The notes below the pieces were generated by a model, which was given only the letters and a program-made list of their open reading frames with translations, was not told the DNA's origin and made no database searches. DNA of 64,000 bases from Eretmocerus hayati (lineage: Eukaryota; Arthropoda; Insecta; Hymenoptera; Aphelinidae): assembly GCA_029851415.1 (NCBI GenBank), contig CM056743.1, positions 66,866,186-66,930,185 on the forward strand. Direction: 5' to 3'. Made by a program: the position numbers and the translations under genes. Positions 1-11,944 of the stretch are shown piece by piece. Numbering within the stretch: position 1 is the stretch's first letter; each line of letters starts with the position of its first letter.

Positions 1-2036
1 GGGTTAATCAGCTTGAGTTTGCGAGTTTAGAGTCAAGCATAGGATTCAGCGTACATTCATCCTAATTACAAGCTCACGGGCTCTGGATCCTCTTCATCAC
101 TTTCGACAGCTGCCGGGTTGATTACAACTAGTTTACGGATTCTGGGTCCCCTTGAGAGTAATTACCAATGATGTCAATTACTAGCGAATTACTAGCGAAT
201 TAATGATTAGGGGGCGGGTTCCAAATCAGCCACGCCCGGATGGACCCAGGAACCGTAAACTCTCCCACAACTCACATCAAATATCAAATTTCCAAGGAAT
301 AATAGAATGGATTTCTGAGGAATTGTTGATTCAGTATTCTCCATTCTTCTGCCCACCGAAGCCGCCCATATCCTTGAAATCAATTTCACAAAAATGATCC
401 AAATAGGCTGTTCCGGGACCTTTCGAATGCCGCGAATTTCATTCCCGTATCTCTCGTGTGATTTGGATATAAATTCCATCGAGAAAAATACCCAAATCTT
501 GTTGATGGAGATGATCGGAAGGGATGAACTCAAATCTGCCCCAGATACCTGAGAATCTTTTGAGAGGTTCCTTAGGTGATGCAAAGTTTACATACTTCAC
601 ATAGAACCGAATGGAAAAGCCAAGAAAGAAAATTTAGACATGAACCTTCTCCGTAGGTCTGTTCCGCGTAGGATTACTCATATTCAGAGGGATAACATAA
701 TTGAAATGGATTACCAACCTGCGTCAGCAATCAAGATGGGCTCTGGTAGTATCCTCTGGAAAACATGATGTATACTCATTGATTCAATAGCTGGTGAAGC
801 TATTCTCGGTTTACACGAAGGCTCTGCGAATTTGATATGATCCCTATTTGATCTATCAATATTTTCATCTTTGAGCCTACAATCGATTCCGAATTTCGAG
901 TGGAGGTCTCTTAAGCTCTCATTGCAATCTTGAAATGATTGTGGTGTAATGGGCGATGTAATATTGGATACACATCTTCTGATGAACGCTGGATCTTTGA
1001 TCGGCAAAACACCTCTATCATCCATCAATATGGACTTTGATTCGAAATCTGAAAAGGAAGCTGTATTTGAATCTGATGTCATGTAAAAAATGAGATAAGT
1101 GGCTGGAACGCACCCATGCAATCACGCTCACTCTCGGAGAAGCTTGCTTTCATAAGTTGAAGTGTTCGACTGTTTGTTCCCATGAGGCGAGCATGGACTG
1201 ATGAAGAACCATGTGGTACAATATCTTTCGGGAGGTTTTTCACTGTAAAATCAAGAGGAAACTACCGTAAGATCTCTCTTCACAGAGCTGACTATATGCA
1301 AAAAGTTGATCCTCGAGGAATTCTTTAAGCAGAGATTCGATGATTTGTATCAAGAGTACGAGTAAGAGGTTGGATCGAATTCACAGAACGGTTTATTATT
1401 CCTGGATTCCTACGAATACTGTTGATCAATAATCCACAACAGGATCCTTCGGGTAAGTCCCAATCAGGAGGATCTCGTTACAATGGTCACAAGTAGTGGG
1501 CTGAGTAAGAGTGTGTGACGGAAGAAATTTATCCAAGGGATATTGCTTGAAATGCTTAACCCACCACACCACTGCTCTATCTCAAGGGCCGGATCAGGAA
1601 GGGCCAAGTACGCCACGCCACGAAAAGCTGGACGTCAGGGAAGAGTTGGGGAGCACCTGTGGATCGCGGAAGTTATATGCTGCGGACACTTCTATACTTT
1701 CGGGTATCGATCGAATGAGCACACGCGATTTCATGAGCGGATGAAAATATATTATCCATTGCTATCAAAACTGGAATTTCGAGGCACGCGTGTAGATACC
1801 TCTCACTATGAATTGACAGCAGGCCCACTGCGAGGAAGCAGAACAAAGTCTTGGTCGCTAGCGGCCGTCCAAAAGCATGGGCCCTAATGGCAAGGAATTC
1901 ACCTCGATTTTTTGCTGAACGGCCCCCACTTCTCACCACTCTATTCTCGCGACGTGGGATAGCGAGTACGTGATGCATGAATTTCGGCAGCTCTCGCGCG
2001 AGTGGGGCGGAGTAGCTGTAGGCGAGCTCTCTGAAT
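1..2036. other. Left flank with no recognisable gene
   Basis: I see no supported gene here. The longest open frames (minus strand 711-1121 and 207-584, plus strand 1543-1887) show no domain, no repeat and no convincing splice or promoter context, and they look like chance frames. The stretch has no obvious inverted repeat or low-complexity array. It could be unique host sequence or old, unrecognisable repeat. Confidence 0.4.
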
Positions 2037-2989
2037 ATGAGTGATTCCGCCGAAAGTGGGATTTTTTGGGTCCAAAATGGTCATCGAGCGTGATTTGGGC
2101 CAAAAAATTATTTCAGCCCCAGACGAGTTTTAGTGGGTCGTTGCAGTTGGTTTCCACCTGTTTTGGCACAAGAAGGGAGTACCTAGAGCTACGTAGCTCA
2201 AAATTGAAGCCGGACAAAGATATGTCGAGTTTAAGGGGTCGGAGAGGGGGACGGAAAGGACATTTCGCCTTAATTATATCCCCACGGCTCGACAACCAAT
2301 CGTAGACTCTTTTCCGCATAGATTTGCTCTAATGCAAACACATACTTCAAGAAAATGTGTTTCACAAAGCGATAGACCGCGTTCGGGAGGAGCACAACAT
2401 GGGGACGGAAGGGACGGAAAATTTTGTACGCGATTCTGAAAACACGTTTATGTGGAGCGCCTGGTTGCGGATTCGAGTTTTCGGCTACTGCTACAGATGG
2501 ATTGGGTGAACTTGGGTATCAAGAAATCAACTTCATTGGTTAGGAAGGCTCAATAGACGATCGGGAACTTTGCCGAGCTAATTAGCGCTGCGCAAGCGGT
2601 TCCGGTGCAAATCTGTCTTCAAAATGTCGGATGGCCGTGCTCGAGCTGAGGGTTTCATTTTGACTCACAAAGTGGTGGATTATGTTATTTGAAGTATTAC
2701 AAATTGAAGTGCATAGCTACATATAGGGATGTTTGACTCCGCATATGCGTTGAGATGGATTCAAAAGTCCAAGTTGGGTTTCCTACAGGGGACGGAAAGG
2801 ACATTTGCACCCTTCATCAGGCCCTACAAAATAAATACAGGAACGTTAGGATCGTCTCTAAAACAATGAACATAGTTGCGCACCAATAATATACACCTCA
2901 GAAAATTGCTACAGTCCACAACCCGACCCATAGGAACTTAGAGGAACATGGGACACGGGAAATCCCACTTTCGACGGAGTCACTGATAT
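2037..2989. mobile_element. Possible non-autonomous DNA element with short terminal inverted repeats
   Basis: The two ends carry an inverted repeat of about 25 bp (left 2037-2063, right 2962-2989) that includes CGAAAGTGGGATTT and has two mismatches. Inside there is no ORF with a recognisable domain. The motif GGGGACGGAAAGGACATTT, or close variants, occurs near 2245, 2400 and 2788. A TA duplication at the ends is possible but not decisive. The right end lies against the target duplication of the neighbouring SINE. I infer a MITE-like element of about 950 bp; a chance inverted repeat is less likely but not excluded. Confidence 0.45.
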
Positions 2990-3007
2990 ATAAGTGAGTG
3001 CGCATAG

Positions 3008-3521
3008 AGAGAGCAGTGTTGGCTCAGTCGATAGCGTGCTAGCTTCGGAATCAACACTGCTCGAGGGGTCGTGGGTTCGATTTCCGGCGAAATCACTCGG
3101 AAATTTTCCCTGAGGTTTTTTCGACGGGAAAGGGATCCATCATACCCCGCCTGCTTCGGAATGGCGTTTTCCCAGGGATTATCCTTCAGAGAAATCCTGG
3201 GTTTTCCCATTTCACGAGGTTCGACTAGCGGGCCTTGGGCGAATGCGAAGCAGGGGGAGGGTAGGTAACGTAGGAAGTTGATAAGCAGACCCGACGTGCC
3301 TCCCTAAGTGCACGGGGAGGTGCGAGGAATGTCGGCCTTACCGGCATTTGGAGAGAGGCATCCCATGGATGCAAACCATGGCGTAGGTCACTCCGGGGAA
3401 GCTAAAATCCACAAAGTAGAGGAAAAATTCGGGCATAACCCTTCACACCAAGGTGGTAAAGCCCCCCCCCCCGTGCTAGGCCCAGGAGGCTGCAAGGGGA
3501 TCTCGAAAAAAAGAAAAAAAA
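3008..3521 (+). mobile_element. tRNA-derived SINE
   Basis: The head looks like a tRNA gene: an A-box TGGCTCAGTCGA at about 3020 and a B-box GGTTCGATTTCC at 3074-3085, the internal promoter of RNA polymerase III. A body without coding signals follows, then a C-run and an A-rich tail (from about 3506). The unit is flanked by a 15-bp target duplication, AGTGAGTGCGCATAG at 2993-3007 and AGTGAGTGTGCATAG at 3522-3536 (one mismatch). The missing cloverleaf 3' half and the poly-A tail rule out a functional tRNA gene. It would depend on a LINE for movement, which is family knowledge and not seen here. Confidence 0.8.
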
Positions 3522-3536
3522 AGTGAGTGTGCATAG

Positions 3537-3985
3537 CACTTACACTAGTAAGCTGATCAACTGAATACGAAGCACTCTATAGCACGCATATTCGAATGTA
3601 TATGAATGCGCTGTGTAGCACGCATATACGAAATGCATCTGAATGATGCGTTAGCACTATTCCACAGGGTGATATTTTAACGCATCTACTGCATATAGGT
3701 TGACGTATTTAAAGACTTCATGAAGCAATCCTCTAAGTTTTGAATGATGAATAATATGCAGCTCACTATTCATGAAATGAACAGCTATTTTCACGATGTT
3801 CAAATTGAATTTGTTGTTCAGAGATGATGATTTTCACTCATTCAAATGACATTTGGGTTGCGACAGTTTTGGGAACTCGTCACTCGCAGGCAGAGCCTGC
3901 TTTCATTTGAGAGGCTCAGGGGTCAGTGATTGCGGTGATTGCCCAACGAATCAGGAGTGGGGAGCATTGCATGGACACACGCTCG
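3537..3985. other. Spacer before the truncated retroelement
   Basis: No gene is visible. A short imperfect duplication around 3580-3640 repeats the phrase TAGCACGCATAT followed by CGAA. The gypsy pol reading begins abruptly after this stretch, so the 5' end of that element (LTR, gag, protease, first half of RT) is missing here. Confidence 0.4.
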
Positions 3986-3993
3986 ATTAGAAT

Positions 3994-4989
3994 GAAGAAG
4001 AAATGCTTTTTGGCTTGATCTCAGTGCCCTCTACGTTCCAAAAAGCAGTAGATATGCTCCTGATTGGGCTACAATCAAACGTACTAATGGCCTACATCGA
4101 TGACGTCATCTTATTCTTAAAAACTCTAGAAGAACACAAAGAAAAATATTTTTTGTTCATGGAAAGGTATCGAAAATATAATTTAAAACTACAAGCAGAC
4201 AAGGTGGAGCTTCCGAAACCTAAGGTGACGTATTTGGGACATTTAATTAGTGAAGAAGGTATCAGACCAGATCCGAAAAAGGTCGAAGCAGTAAGATAAT
4301 TTCCGGTTCCGTGAAACGTGAAAAAAATCCGTCAATTTTGAGGTCTCGCAGGTCATTACCCACGATTCATTGAAGGTTTCTCTAAAATAGCTAGACCTTT
4401 GAGTAACCTCTTGAAAAAAGACATTCCATTCATATGGGATGAAGGAGAACAGACTGTTTTCGAAATTTTGAGGGATAAACTCTGCAAAGAACCGGTGTTA
4501 GCTTATGCTGATTTTTCAAAACATTTTTGGGTCACGGTTGATGCCTGTCGAATTTTGATTGGAGGTATATTATCACAAGGCGAGTCTGGGAAGGATCGAC
4601 CAATTGCATACACTTCTCGAGTTCTAAATGACGCCAAAAAACGCTACTCTACTCATGAACAAGAAGGGTTAGCTATGGTGTACGCAGTGAGACAATTCCG
4701 ACATTATTTGATCGTCAGGAAGTTCACCATTATAACGGATCACGAACCCCTCAGTTGGTTCTTGAATTCTCAAGATCCTAACTCCAGAATAACGCATTGG
4801 AGGATAGGAATGAGTGAGTTCCAGTATGAAACTCTTCATAGAAAGGGAGCAACAAATACCAGTGCAGATGCCCTCTTTCGCGACCTCGTTGATTCTACGG
4901 AAAATTCTATTTTGCCCATCGAGACGAAAACTCGAACCGGCACCCTCATTCGTCCGAATCACAACGAGAAGCGAGTGAAGAGGACTTAG
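3994..4989 (+). pseudogene. Gypsy pol fragment: reverse transcriptase C-terminal half and RNase H
   Basis: The reading frame opens within RT at the motif FGLISVPSTFQKA and carries the catalytic YIDD box (YIDDVILF) at about 4096-4120, then YLGHLISEEGI. A TAA stop at 4297-4299 and a further TGA near 4340 interrupt the RT connection. A frame from 4399 covers the end of RT (FIWDEGEQTVFEIL) and RNase H with its VDA, HEQE-like and TDHEPLSWF motifs, ending with a degenerate ADALFRD. In the family this enzyme copies element RNA into DNA in cytoplasmic particles. The style (TDHEPLSWF, YLGHLISEEG) is that of insect errantiviruses. The first half of RT, protease and gag are absent, so the copy is inactive. 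Confidence 0.85.
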
Positions 4990-5043
4990 ATGAATAAGAA
5001 AAGGCCTCACGAACAACAAACAGTGAACAAAGACCGGACTCAC

Positions 5044-5375
5044 GAGGGGAGCACCAACCTTGCGGGTCCTGGATCTTGACGAAACTTCGGGAATTTTCTT
5101 ATTTTGGTGAGAAATGAAGGTACCGAAAGGGGTTTCGTCCAGTGGGCCTCCTATCCTGAGATACAAAAATGGAGGTTAGCATTGTCAGGATATCTATATA
5201 TGTGTCACTTTAACATGGGCCTATATGGACAATGCTAATCTCCATAGCTGTTTCTCGGAATAGGAGGTCCATTGGACAAAACCCTTCTGGGTACCTTCAT
5301 TTCTCACTAAAACAAGGAGATTACCAAAGTTTTGTCAAGATGGAGGACCCGCCAGGTTGGTGTTCCCCTTGTCAG
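5044..5375. repeat. Fold-back element 1 inserted between RNase H and integrase
   Basis: Two arms of about 145 bp (5044-5190 and 5215-5375) are imperfect reverse complements. They surround a short centre that holds TTAGCATTGTC and GGCCTATATGGACAATGCTAAT-like sequence. The errantiviral frame can be followed on both sides, so this is an insertion. Its centre and part of its arm resemble the fold-back elements at 45,556 and 59,480. It has no coding capacity. Confidence 0.7.
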
Positions 5376-6207
5376 TGTCAACAACGCCAAACAATGAAGT
5401 ACCCCTAGACACGGAAGTCATTGAAGTTGAAAACCTTGAAGGAGATTCAGGACAGCCAAGTACGATAACTGAACAAGAAAACCCCATAATTAAAATGCAA
5501 ACAAGACACGCCTGTATCATAGGGAAAATTTTTGTAGAATGCAGAGAAAAATTATTCATGAGAAAAGGCAGATAATAATTATTTATATTCCGTAGACACC
5601 TCAGGAGAACCATGCGATACAGGAGCCAGGGAGTTACAGGAGCAAATGAACTACCAAGGTTGTTAGACCTTACTACCGGAGAAATAAAAACCGTTCGTCA
5701 CAACGATGAATTACACTTGGTTCTACCAATCGAAGGAGAAGGAAAACTGAGTATAAAAATTATAGACGATAACCTCAGAATGGAATTCAGAGGTCTTAAG
5801 AGACTCGTCAGACAAGAACAATTAAAAACGACCAGCGTAGCAAAATCAAACTGTTTAGAAAATATACCTTGGGCAAAAATCATGATCAAGCTCCAGAATT
5901 AACTACGCGGTTTAGAAATTGAAATGATCATTTGTGTGGGTTTAGTAAAATACCAAAATATAAAAGAACGACACAAAATAATTGAAGCGGCCCATTCATC
6001 TGCGAGTGGAGGACATGGAGGAGTAAATAAAACGTACAAACGATTGAGACATAATTATAATTGAGAAAATATGAAGATCGACGTCCAACAATTTATTCAA
6101 CGTTGTTTGCTCTGCTAATTGAAGGAACAGGTTAGAGTGAAAACAAGAAACTCTATGGTTATAACCGATACTCCTACTGCTTTCCAAAAAAAAAGCGATG
6201 AACATTG
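5376..6207 (+). pseudogene. Gypsy pol fragment: linker and zinc-binding domain of integrase
   Basis: After a linker (5376-5575, rich in E, N and T), a frame at 5612-5902 matches the poorly conserved region between RNase H and integrase of errantiviruses. From about 5960 the integrase zinc-binding region is readable with stops: a histidine pair (AHSSASGGHGG) and a cysteine pair (RCLLC) at about 6100, a HHCC finger. The reading reaches the start of the catalytic core at 6194-6207, where PLE-A is inserted. The core continues at 25861. At least three stop codons and a frameshift show that it is dead. Confidence 0.75.
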
Positions 6208-6650
6208 ATGGGAAATTACGGCTGGTCTACGAGTCAATGTTGTTCTTTATTACGGAGACAACGGTTCGATGGTTAATTTACCATCCTCATCAGGTCTCAA
6301 TCTATGAAATCACAAGTATAATTCGCGAGTTTGAATTACTCATCAGATATAAGATGAGAGTCATTATTTGATATTTTTCTAAAACTGAAGTTGTGATATA
6401 CAGTTATTAGTAATTATATACGATAAAAGTACATTGAAACAAGCATGACATCACTCACAATGTGACATATGGAAAACGATCTAGATCACAGAGACGTGGT
6501 GACAGAAGTAAATAAAATTGATTGAGATCGATCGGTCATAACTTAATGAAAACAGAGACATCTGTGAACCATTATACAATCTACTTCTCATGATAAGATA
6601 GGAAATAACGTAACCATCACAAGATACAACTCAACCTAAGAACAATTTCA
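6208..6650 (-). repeat. Pseudo-LTR of PLE-A, downstream copy
   Basis: This non-coding end is repeated in direct orientation at about 11985-12440 and in inverted orientation at about 25388-25850. It contains a hammerhead-like core (6263-6293). Small differences between the three copies show independent decay after insertion. Confidence 0.75.
6263..6293 (-). ncRNA. Hammerhead-type ribozyme motif in PLE-A (copy 1, mutated)
   Basis: On the minus strand CTGATGAG is followed by a GATGGT/ACCATC stem with a short loop and then CGAACC instead of the expected CGAAAC. Two of the three conserved core blocks and stem II are clear. Stems I and III and the cleavage site are not resolved. PLEs are known to carry hammerhead motifs in their terminal repeats. 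The core substitution should abolish activity in this copy. Confidence 0.6.
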
Positions 6651-7364
6651 ATATTTTGAATTATTATTATTACTATCTCTCAGTCTTCTGAGAATCGGTG
6701 CATAATTCTCATGTAGATGTTGAGTATCCTCCTTAATATTAATAGCCCCCTTCTCAATTCGGATATTAACCATCTCAGAAACTATTCTTTTCCTCCAATT
6801 TTGTTCATAGTCCAAAATTTCAACCGTCTCAAAATCAAACTCATGTTCAAACTCTCTAGTTTGTTTACCTATAACGGTGTTCTTTTCTATGTTACTGCAC
6901 GCACCTTTATGTTCACAGATCCTGGTACCCAAGGTTCTTTTTGTTTCACCAACATACACAGCATCACAATCCTTACATCTCATTTTATATACCAAATTAT
7001 CCCGTTTCATTCCTTCAGTCTTATCCTTTCCTCTCATGATCAAATGATTCAAATTATTGGTGACCCACGGTATGCATTTGATATTGTGATTTCTTAGTTT
7101 TTTACGTACGGAATCATAAAAACCATCTACAAATAGTAGACTAATGGTGATAAAAGATTTCTTGTTAACTGGATTGCGGTTTTGTTCCACAGACTCAAGT
7201 GTAACTTGTGAATGCTTATCGTTTATACGCTTTTGGACAAAATGGTTGATAAATTGTGGAGGGTATGCGTTTTCCTCTAAAATCTTCTTAACCTTCTTAA
7301 TATTTTTATTGTGAAATTTCTCATTAGATAGTAATAATGCTTTATCTACCATGGTATAAACCAT
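6648..7364 (-). pseudogene. PLE-A GIY-YIG endonuclease (C-terminal domain of Penelope protein)
   Basis: The 238-residue frame is the C-terminal part of a PLE polyprotein. It has the CxxC feature of the linker (MRCKDCDA) directly before the GIY-YIG variant VYVGETKRTLGTRICEHK, with its catalytic Arg, then EHEFDFETVEIL and a final acidic and basic helix. In the family this nuclease nicks target DNA to prime reverse transcription. The RT part upstream is in other frames and is separated by PLE-B. A related copy in the opposite direction lies at 24682-25387. Confidence 0.85.
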
Positions 7365-7365
7365 A

Positions 7366-7543
7366 GCTTTCTTCTGTGATATGTGATGTTTAGAGTGATA
7401 ATTAAGAATTCTACCAGAATATGTTGTTTTGTGATACCAATCAAAACTCCTTCATCATTCAACGTCAAAACTTCTAAGAAACTAAGTTTCCCCCCAACTT
7501 CCACCTCATGAGTAAACTGTAATCTTGAATCATAAGAATTAAT
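7366..7543 (-). pseudogene. PLE-A fragment linking RT thumb to endonuclease
   Basis: Between PLE-B and the endonuclease frame the minus strand still encodes the end of the RT thumb, with readable phrases such as LQFTHEVEVGGKLSFLEVL and then a frameshift before the tyrosine/lysine-rich linker. It continues the reading that breaks off at 10254 on the other side of PLE-B. The 12-bp target duplication of PLE-B overlaps its right end. Confidence 0.6.
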
Positions 7544-7677
7544 AGAAGTAATAAACTTTGAATCGTCCTCAGTTATTCCAAATTGATGAGTTGAGAATCT
7601 TGAAATCGATCATGGAGGACTAAGGTCTGTAAGGATGATAAAACACAGAATTCTTGCACATATAAATATATTGCAAC

Positions 7678-7709
7678 GTTTCGTCTGCATATTTTGCGAA
7701 CCTCTTCAG
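7678..7709 (-). ncRNA. Hammerhead-like motif, PLE-B inverted tail
   Basis: The minus strand carries CTGAAGAG, a stem GTTCGC/GCAGAC (one mismatch compared with the other copies) around AAAATAT, and CGAAAC. The core fits CUGANGA...GAAA. Stems I and III are not resolved. Confidence 0.5.
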
Positions 7710-8223
7710 GCTGTAACAAAATTTCAACACATATGGTATATATTATGGACAAACAGTAGCACGATTCACAATGAAGTTGCAAACAACAATTCACATACCT
7801 AAGGCTTCTTGTTTTTTAGAACGATTATCACATTTTTTTACACTATGATTAAAAACGTTGAAATACAGAAACTGTGATTCACGTCTTACGTCGATATTTG
7901 GTATATTGATACTGATCAGTCCATGCTAATGTGTGTATATGGAAACGGGATGAGGAGAGAAAGAGAGAGAGAACCAGGTGATTGAACGGGGAGAGGAAAG
8001 GGAAGGAGAAGGAGTCAAGAGAAGCAGCTATATGTCATAATCGACGATGAGACAAACTATAGTAGGAGAGAGTTATAGACACGGTTTAGATGGAAAATAT
8101 CGTCTTTCAGATTGATGTTATTCTTATCAGAATTAATGAAAATCATTTCTGAGAGTGTCCTTTTATGAAAATTTGGTTTAATTACTCTCAGATACGAATG
8201 TATACAAAACTGTTAAGTTCAAC

Positions 8224-9138
8224 CCATTAGCGAGGACTCAGAAGAAATACTCAAAAGTACTTAAAGATTGGAACGAAAGGAATCTTTTGCACAAAAAATT
8301 TCATCCCAACGCTCTCACGTTAACTGACACATCTATGGCCCGAGCATATGGTCTTCCGAAAATTCACAAAGCAGATAACCCTTCAAGACCCATTATCTCT
8401 ACAATCAATAGCCCATCTTATTTGTTTCCAATTATTCTTTACAATGAGTTGAAAAAATGTTTGAAACGTCCTAAATCTCACATCAATAATAGTTCAGAAC
8501 TAAAGAAAAAATTAAATGGAATACATATTCCTGATGGATACATTTTTCTTCCACTTGATGTCATTTCGCTCTTCACAAATATTCTACTCAAACTAGTTCT
8601 CATCAGTTTAGACCGTCGCCATAATGACATACATTCAAAATGCAAAATTCCATTCGATGAAATACGTGCCAATATTGAACTTTTGTTCAAAAATACCTTT
8701 TTCAAATATGATGATAATTTTTTCCAACAAATCTCGGGCAGTCCCATGGGTTCTCCCATATCACCTATGTTTGCCGACATGGTCATGGAAGACCTCGAGA
8801 CAGACTGTCTTGAGATTTTGAAAAATGAACATAATTGTGTACCATTATTCTATTTCCGTTATGTCGACGACACGGTGTTATGTATCAAAGAAGACCAGAT
8901 CAATGTAGTACTAAAAGTTTTCAATCAATATGATCAAAGTCTAAAATTCACTCACGAGATTGAAAAAGATAACAGTATTAGTTTTCTAGATTTAAAATTG
9001 ATACGAAAAGATAATAAGATTATCACGGATTGGTACCATAAGCCCACGACATCTGATAGGAGTTTTGAATTTTCACTCGAACCACCCAACTCAATTGAAA
9101 GAAAATATTATATACAATTTGGTAGACCGTGCTATTAG
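8224..9138 (+). pseudogene. PLE-B reverse transcriptase
   Basis: The open frame 8287-9138 has the PLE-type RT motifs in order: YGLPKIHKADNPSRPI, a degenerate SLFTNI, GSPMGSPISPMFADMVME, then the catalytic YVDD in FRYVDDTVL, and FLDLKLIRKDNKI with WYHKP in the thumb. These motifs, including YGLPKIHK, are those of Penelope/Athena RTs and not of LINEs. The N-terminal region is missing and was probably lost by 5' truncation. A frameshift near 9055-9070 moves the reading into the endonuclease frame. The copy is inactive but only lightly damaged. Confidence 0.85.
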
Positions 9139-9769
9139 TCTATCTGAACCTTGTTTCCATGGAAAAAACATTAGATACGTAGAAAATTTACTGCTAAAAA
9201 ATGACTTTCCCATTGATTTTGTACAAAAATGCATGAGAACCAGACTTCAAAAATTGAAAAACAAGAAGAATAATGGAAATAGCTTGGAAAAACGTACATT
9301 TGCTTCACTACAGAAAGTGAGCATTCCGTTTCGTGAAAGTTTCTTTCAAAAATGTAAACATGTTTTCAAGAAACACAACATTGTAACGTTGCCAAAAATC
9401 ACTAAAGGACTTGATAATGTTATAAAATTAGGCAAAGATACATTGAAGAAATTTGAAAATCCAAATGTAGTATATGAAATAAATTGTAAAAACTGTTCAG
9501 CAAGCTATGTAGGAGAGACAAAGAGGGCTTTAGATGTGAGAATCGATGAACATATAAATTTCAGAACTCCCAATTCTGTAGTGTCGCTCCATCGAAAAAA
9601 CCTAGAGCACGAGTTTGATTGGAAAAATACTAAGATCTTAGATAGAGAACCAAATTTTCATAAAAGGACACTCTCAGAAATGATTTTCATTAATTCTGAT
9701 AAGAATAACATCAATCTGAAAGACGATATTTTCCATCTAAACCGTGTCTATAACTCTCTCCTACTATAG
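9065..9769 (+). pseudogene. PLE-B GIY-YIG endonuclease
   Basis: The 234-residue frame continues the RT after a one-base shift. It has the linker NCKNCSA (CxxC), the GIY-YIG variant SYVGETKRALDVRIDEH and the EHEFDWKNTKIL block. It differs strongly from the PLE-A endonuclease, so the two PLEs belong to different lineages. The frame ends at 9769, directly before the non-coding pseudo-LTR. Confidence 0.85.
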
Positions 9770-10241
9770 TTTGTCTCATCGTCGATTATGACATATAGCT
9801 GCTTCTCTTGACTCCTTCTCCTTCCCTTTCCTCTCCCCGTTCAATCACCTGGTTCTCTCTCTCTTTCTCTCCTCATCCCGTTTCCATATACACACATTAG
9901 CATGGACTGATCAGTATCAATATACCAAATATCGACGTAAGACGTGAATCACAGTTTCTGTGTTTCTACGTTTTTAATCATAGTGTAAAAAAATGTGATA
10001 ATCGTTCTAAAAAACAAAAAGCTTTAGGTATGTGAATTGTTGTTTGCAACTTCATTGTGAATCGTGCTACTGTTTGTCCATAATATATACCACATGTGTT
10101 GAAATTTTGTTACAGCCTGAAGAGGTTTGCAAAATATGCAGACGAAACGTTGCAATATATTTATATGTGCAAGAATTCTGTGTTTTATCATCCTCACAGA
10201 CCTTAGTCCTCCACGATCGATTTCAAGATTCTCAACTCACC
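9770..10241 (+). repeat. 3' pseudo-LTR of PLE-B
   Basis: This terminal region is non-coding, with a CT-rich stretch and a hammerhead-like core. Its reverse complement forms 7544-8010. A shorter version in inverted pairs makes up the insertion at 50774-51210. Confidence 0.75.
10117..10148 (+). ncRNA. Hammerhead-like motif, PLE-B 3' end
   Basis: CTGAAGAG is followed by a 6-bp stem GTTTGC/GCAGAC (one G-T pair) around AAAATAT and then CGAAAC. Core bases agree with CUGANGA and GAAA. A possible stem III is TTGCA with TGCAA further on. The cleavage site is not resolved. Confidence 0.55.
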
Positions 10242-11812
10242 ATAAGAATTAATGATTGAAAGTACAAGGTCAACTTTATCTTTTGGAATAATCATGTAGA
10301 TATCATCCACATATCTGCCATGAAACAAGGGTTTAAAATCCAGACGAGACAAACAATCCTGTTCAAGATCATCCATAACTATGTCAGCAAATCTCGGTGA
10401 AGGAGGTGATCCTATAGGCGTACCATATTTTTGTTTGTAGAACATACCATTGAACTGAAAATATGTATTATCCATCAGGAACCGTATTGCTTCTAAAAAA
10501 CCGTTGAGAGGTATTCCATATTTTTTATCAATCGAATCAAACCTTTTTTCTATTGCTTTTCCAACTTGTTCTCTACATTGGTGAATGAGGAATTGGCATC
10601 AAAACTCACTTTTATATGGTCCTCTGGAATCACCTGACTCTTCAATTTTGAAACAAAATCTATACTATTTTTAATGTATGAGGCAGGTTTTTCCAAACAT
10701 TCAGCTAACATTCGATCAATTGTACGGGCAAACTGATGAAAAGGTGAGTTGACACACGAGACAATAAGTCGTAAAGGATAACCTTGTTTATGGATTTTAG
10801 GCAGGCCATACACTTCTGCCAAACTAGTATCCGTCTGTGTAAGAGCATTTTTATGATACTCAAGAGTGAAATCCTTATTCTCATTCCATTTGTTCATGAT
10901 CGTTTGTGTTCTCTTTTGCAAGCTACTTAATGGATTTCTCTTTATTTTCTGATACGTACTTTCATCTGATAGTAAAACATTCATTGTCTCTATGTAGTCA
11001 GACCGTTCCAGAGCAACAGTTATGTTTCCTTTATCAGCCATTGTTATCAAAACTTCTTCATCATCAAAAAAAGCCTTGGCTTCCTTCAAATTCTGTTTGA
11101 ATAATCTATCTACATAGGGAATGTGTTCTGTCTTGGATTTCTTAGATAACATGCTATCAATCACCTCAGTTCTTATATTTTTGAATTCATTGTCAACTTC
11201 CACTCTGCTCAAACTGCCTCCAACATTTTTTATAATATCGACAACGATCCTTCGATCAAAAATCGACGAGCTACAATTGAACTTTGAACCTAAAGCTAAT
11301 ATTTGGGAAATTTTTTGTGGAACTTCAATATCAGTGAGATTAAGGAACCATTTGTCAGTGTGGTCATTATTGAGACGGCTGTTGTGACTAGAATCTTTAA
11401 CGGACGGATTATTACATTCTCCTCTCCTGATGATATTGCTGAATTTCTTCCTATGAATCTCATCGAATTTTTTCAAAGTTACGTTGTTGTAAAAGATCTG
11501 TGATTCTATGAACTGATTCAGGATATTCTCATCTATTAATTCAACTAAGTTATTTATCAATTTCTCAGGAAGTTTTTTGAAGAAACTAATGTGGATATTT
11601 ATATCTTCAATTTCTACATTCAAGATCGATCCTTTAAATTTATTTAGATGTTTAGAAAACTTCCACGTGCCAGTATCACTGTGTAAATTGAAGTTTGAAA
11701 ACTCGGAGTCTATTGTTCGGATATGACGTGGTAAAATATCCCTATATCGGCGATTAAAAGGAATTTCTTCTGAGAGATCGCTAAAATGATTTTTCTGCTT
11801 ACGTTCATCCAC
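10203..11812 (-). pseudogene. PLE-A reverse transcriptase and N-terminal region
   Basis: The minus-strand frame 11812-10550 has a 250-residue N-terminal region (with SKKSKTEHIPYVDRLFK and the RT-proximal ITMADKGNITVALE), then YGLPKIHKQGYPLRLIVS and a degenerate VSFDANSSFTNV. A frameshift follows, and 10475-10203 carries KYGTPIGSPPSPRFADIVMD and the catalytic YVDD in GRYVDDIYM. The MADKG motif near the N-terminus is usual in Penelope-like RTs. The reading breaks at PLE-B (10241) and continues at 7543. Confidence 0.85.
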
Positions 11813-11944
11813 TCTTTCATCATACTTGTGACTTCGCTACCATACGTTCTGCTAATAGGCTGGAAAAATCGAATGTCAACACCATTATCTGTTGTTGTCG
11901 AGTGTGTGACATTGGTAGAGGGTCTACACAGCCCAATCCCTCTG

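Larger units (their letters stand above)
7544..10241 (+). mobile_element. PLE-B: second Penelope-like element, flanked by inverted ends
   Basis: The element is flanked by a perfect 12-bp target duplication ATAAGAATTAAT (7532-7543 and 10242-10253) and interrupts the RT of PLE-A. The plus-strand body (about 8180-10241) has a 5'-truncated RT frame, a GIY-YIG frame and a 3' pseudo-LTR. The left part (7544-8179) is an inverted copy of its own last 600 bp, including the end of the endonuclease gene. This is the inverted-tail arrangement known for Penelope elements. The CT-rich stretch at 9775-9880 and its complement at 7945-8040 help to define the symmetry. Confidence 0.85.

Noticed and set aside
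711..1121. 136-residue minus-strand frame as a gene
   Set aside because: No domain, no promoter or splice context and no repeat partner; it cannot be told from a chance frame.
3008..3085. tRNA gene
   Set aside because: A- and B-boxes are present but the cloverleaf is not complete, and the unit has a SINE body, A-tail and target duplication.
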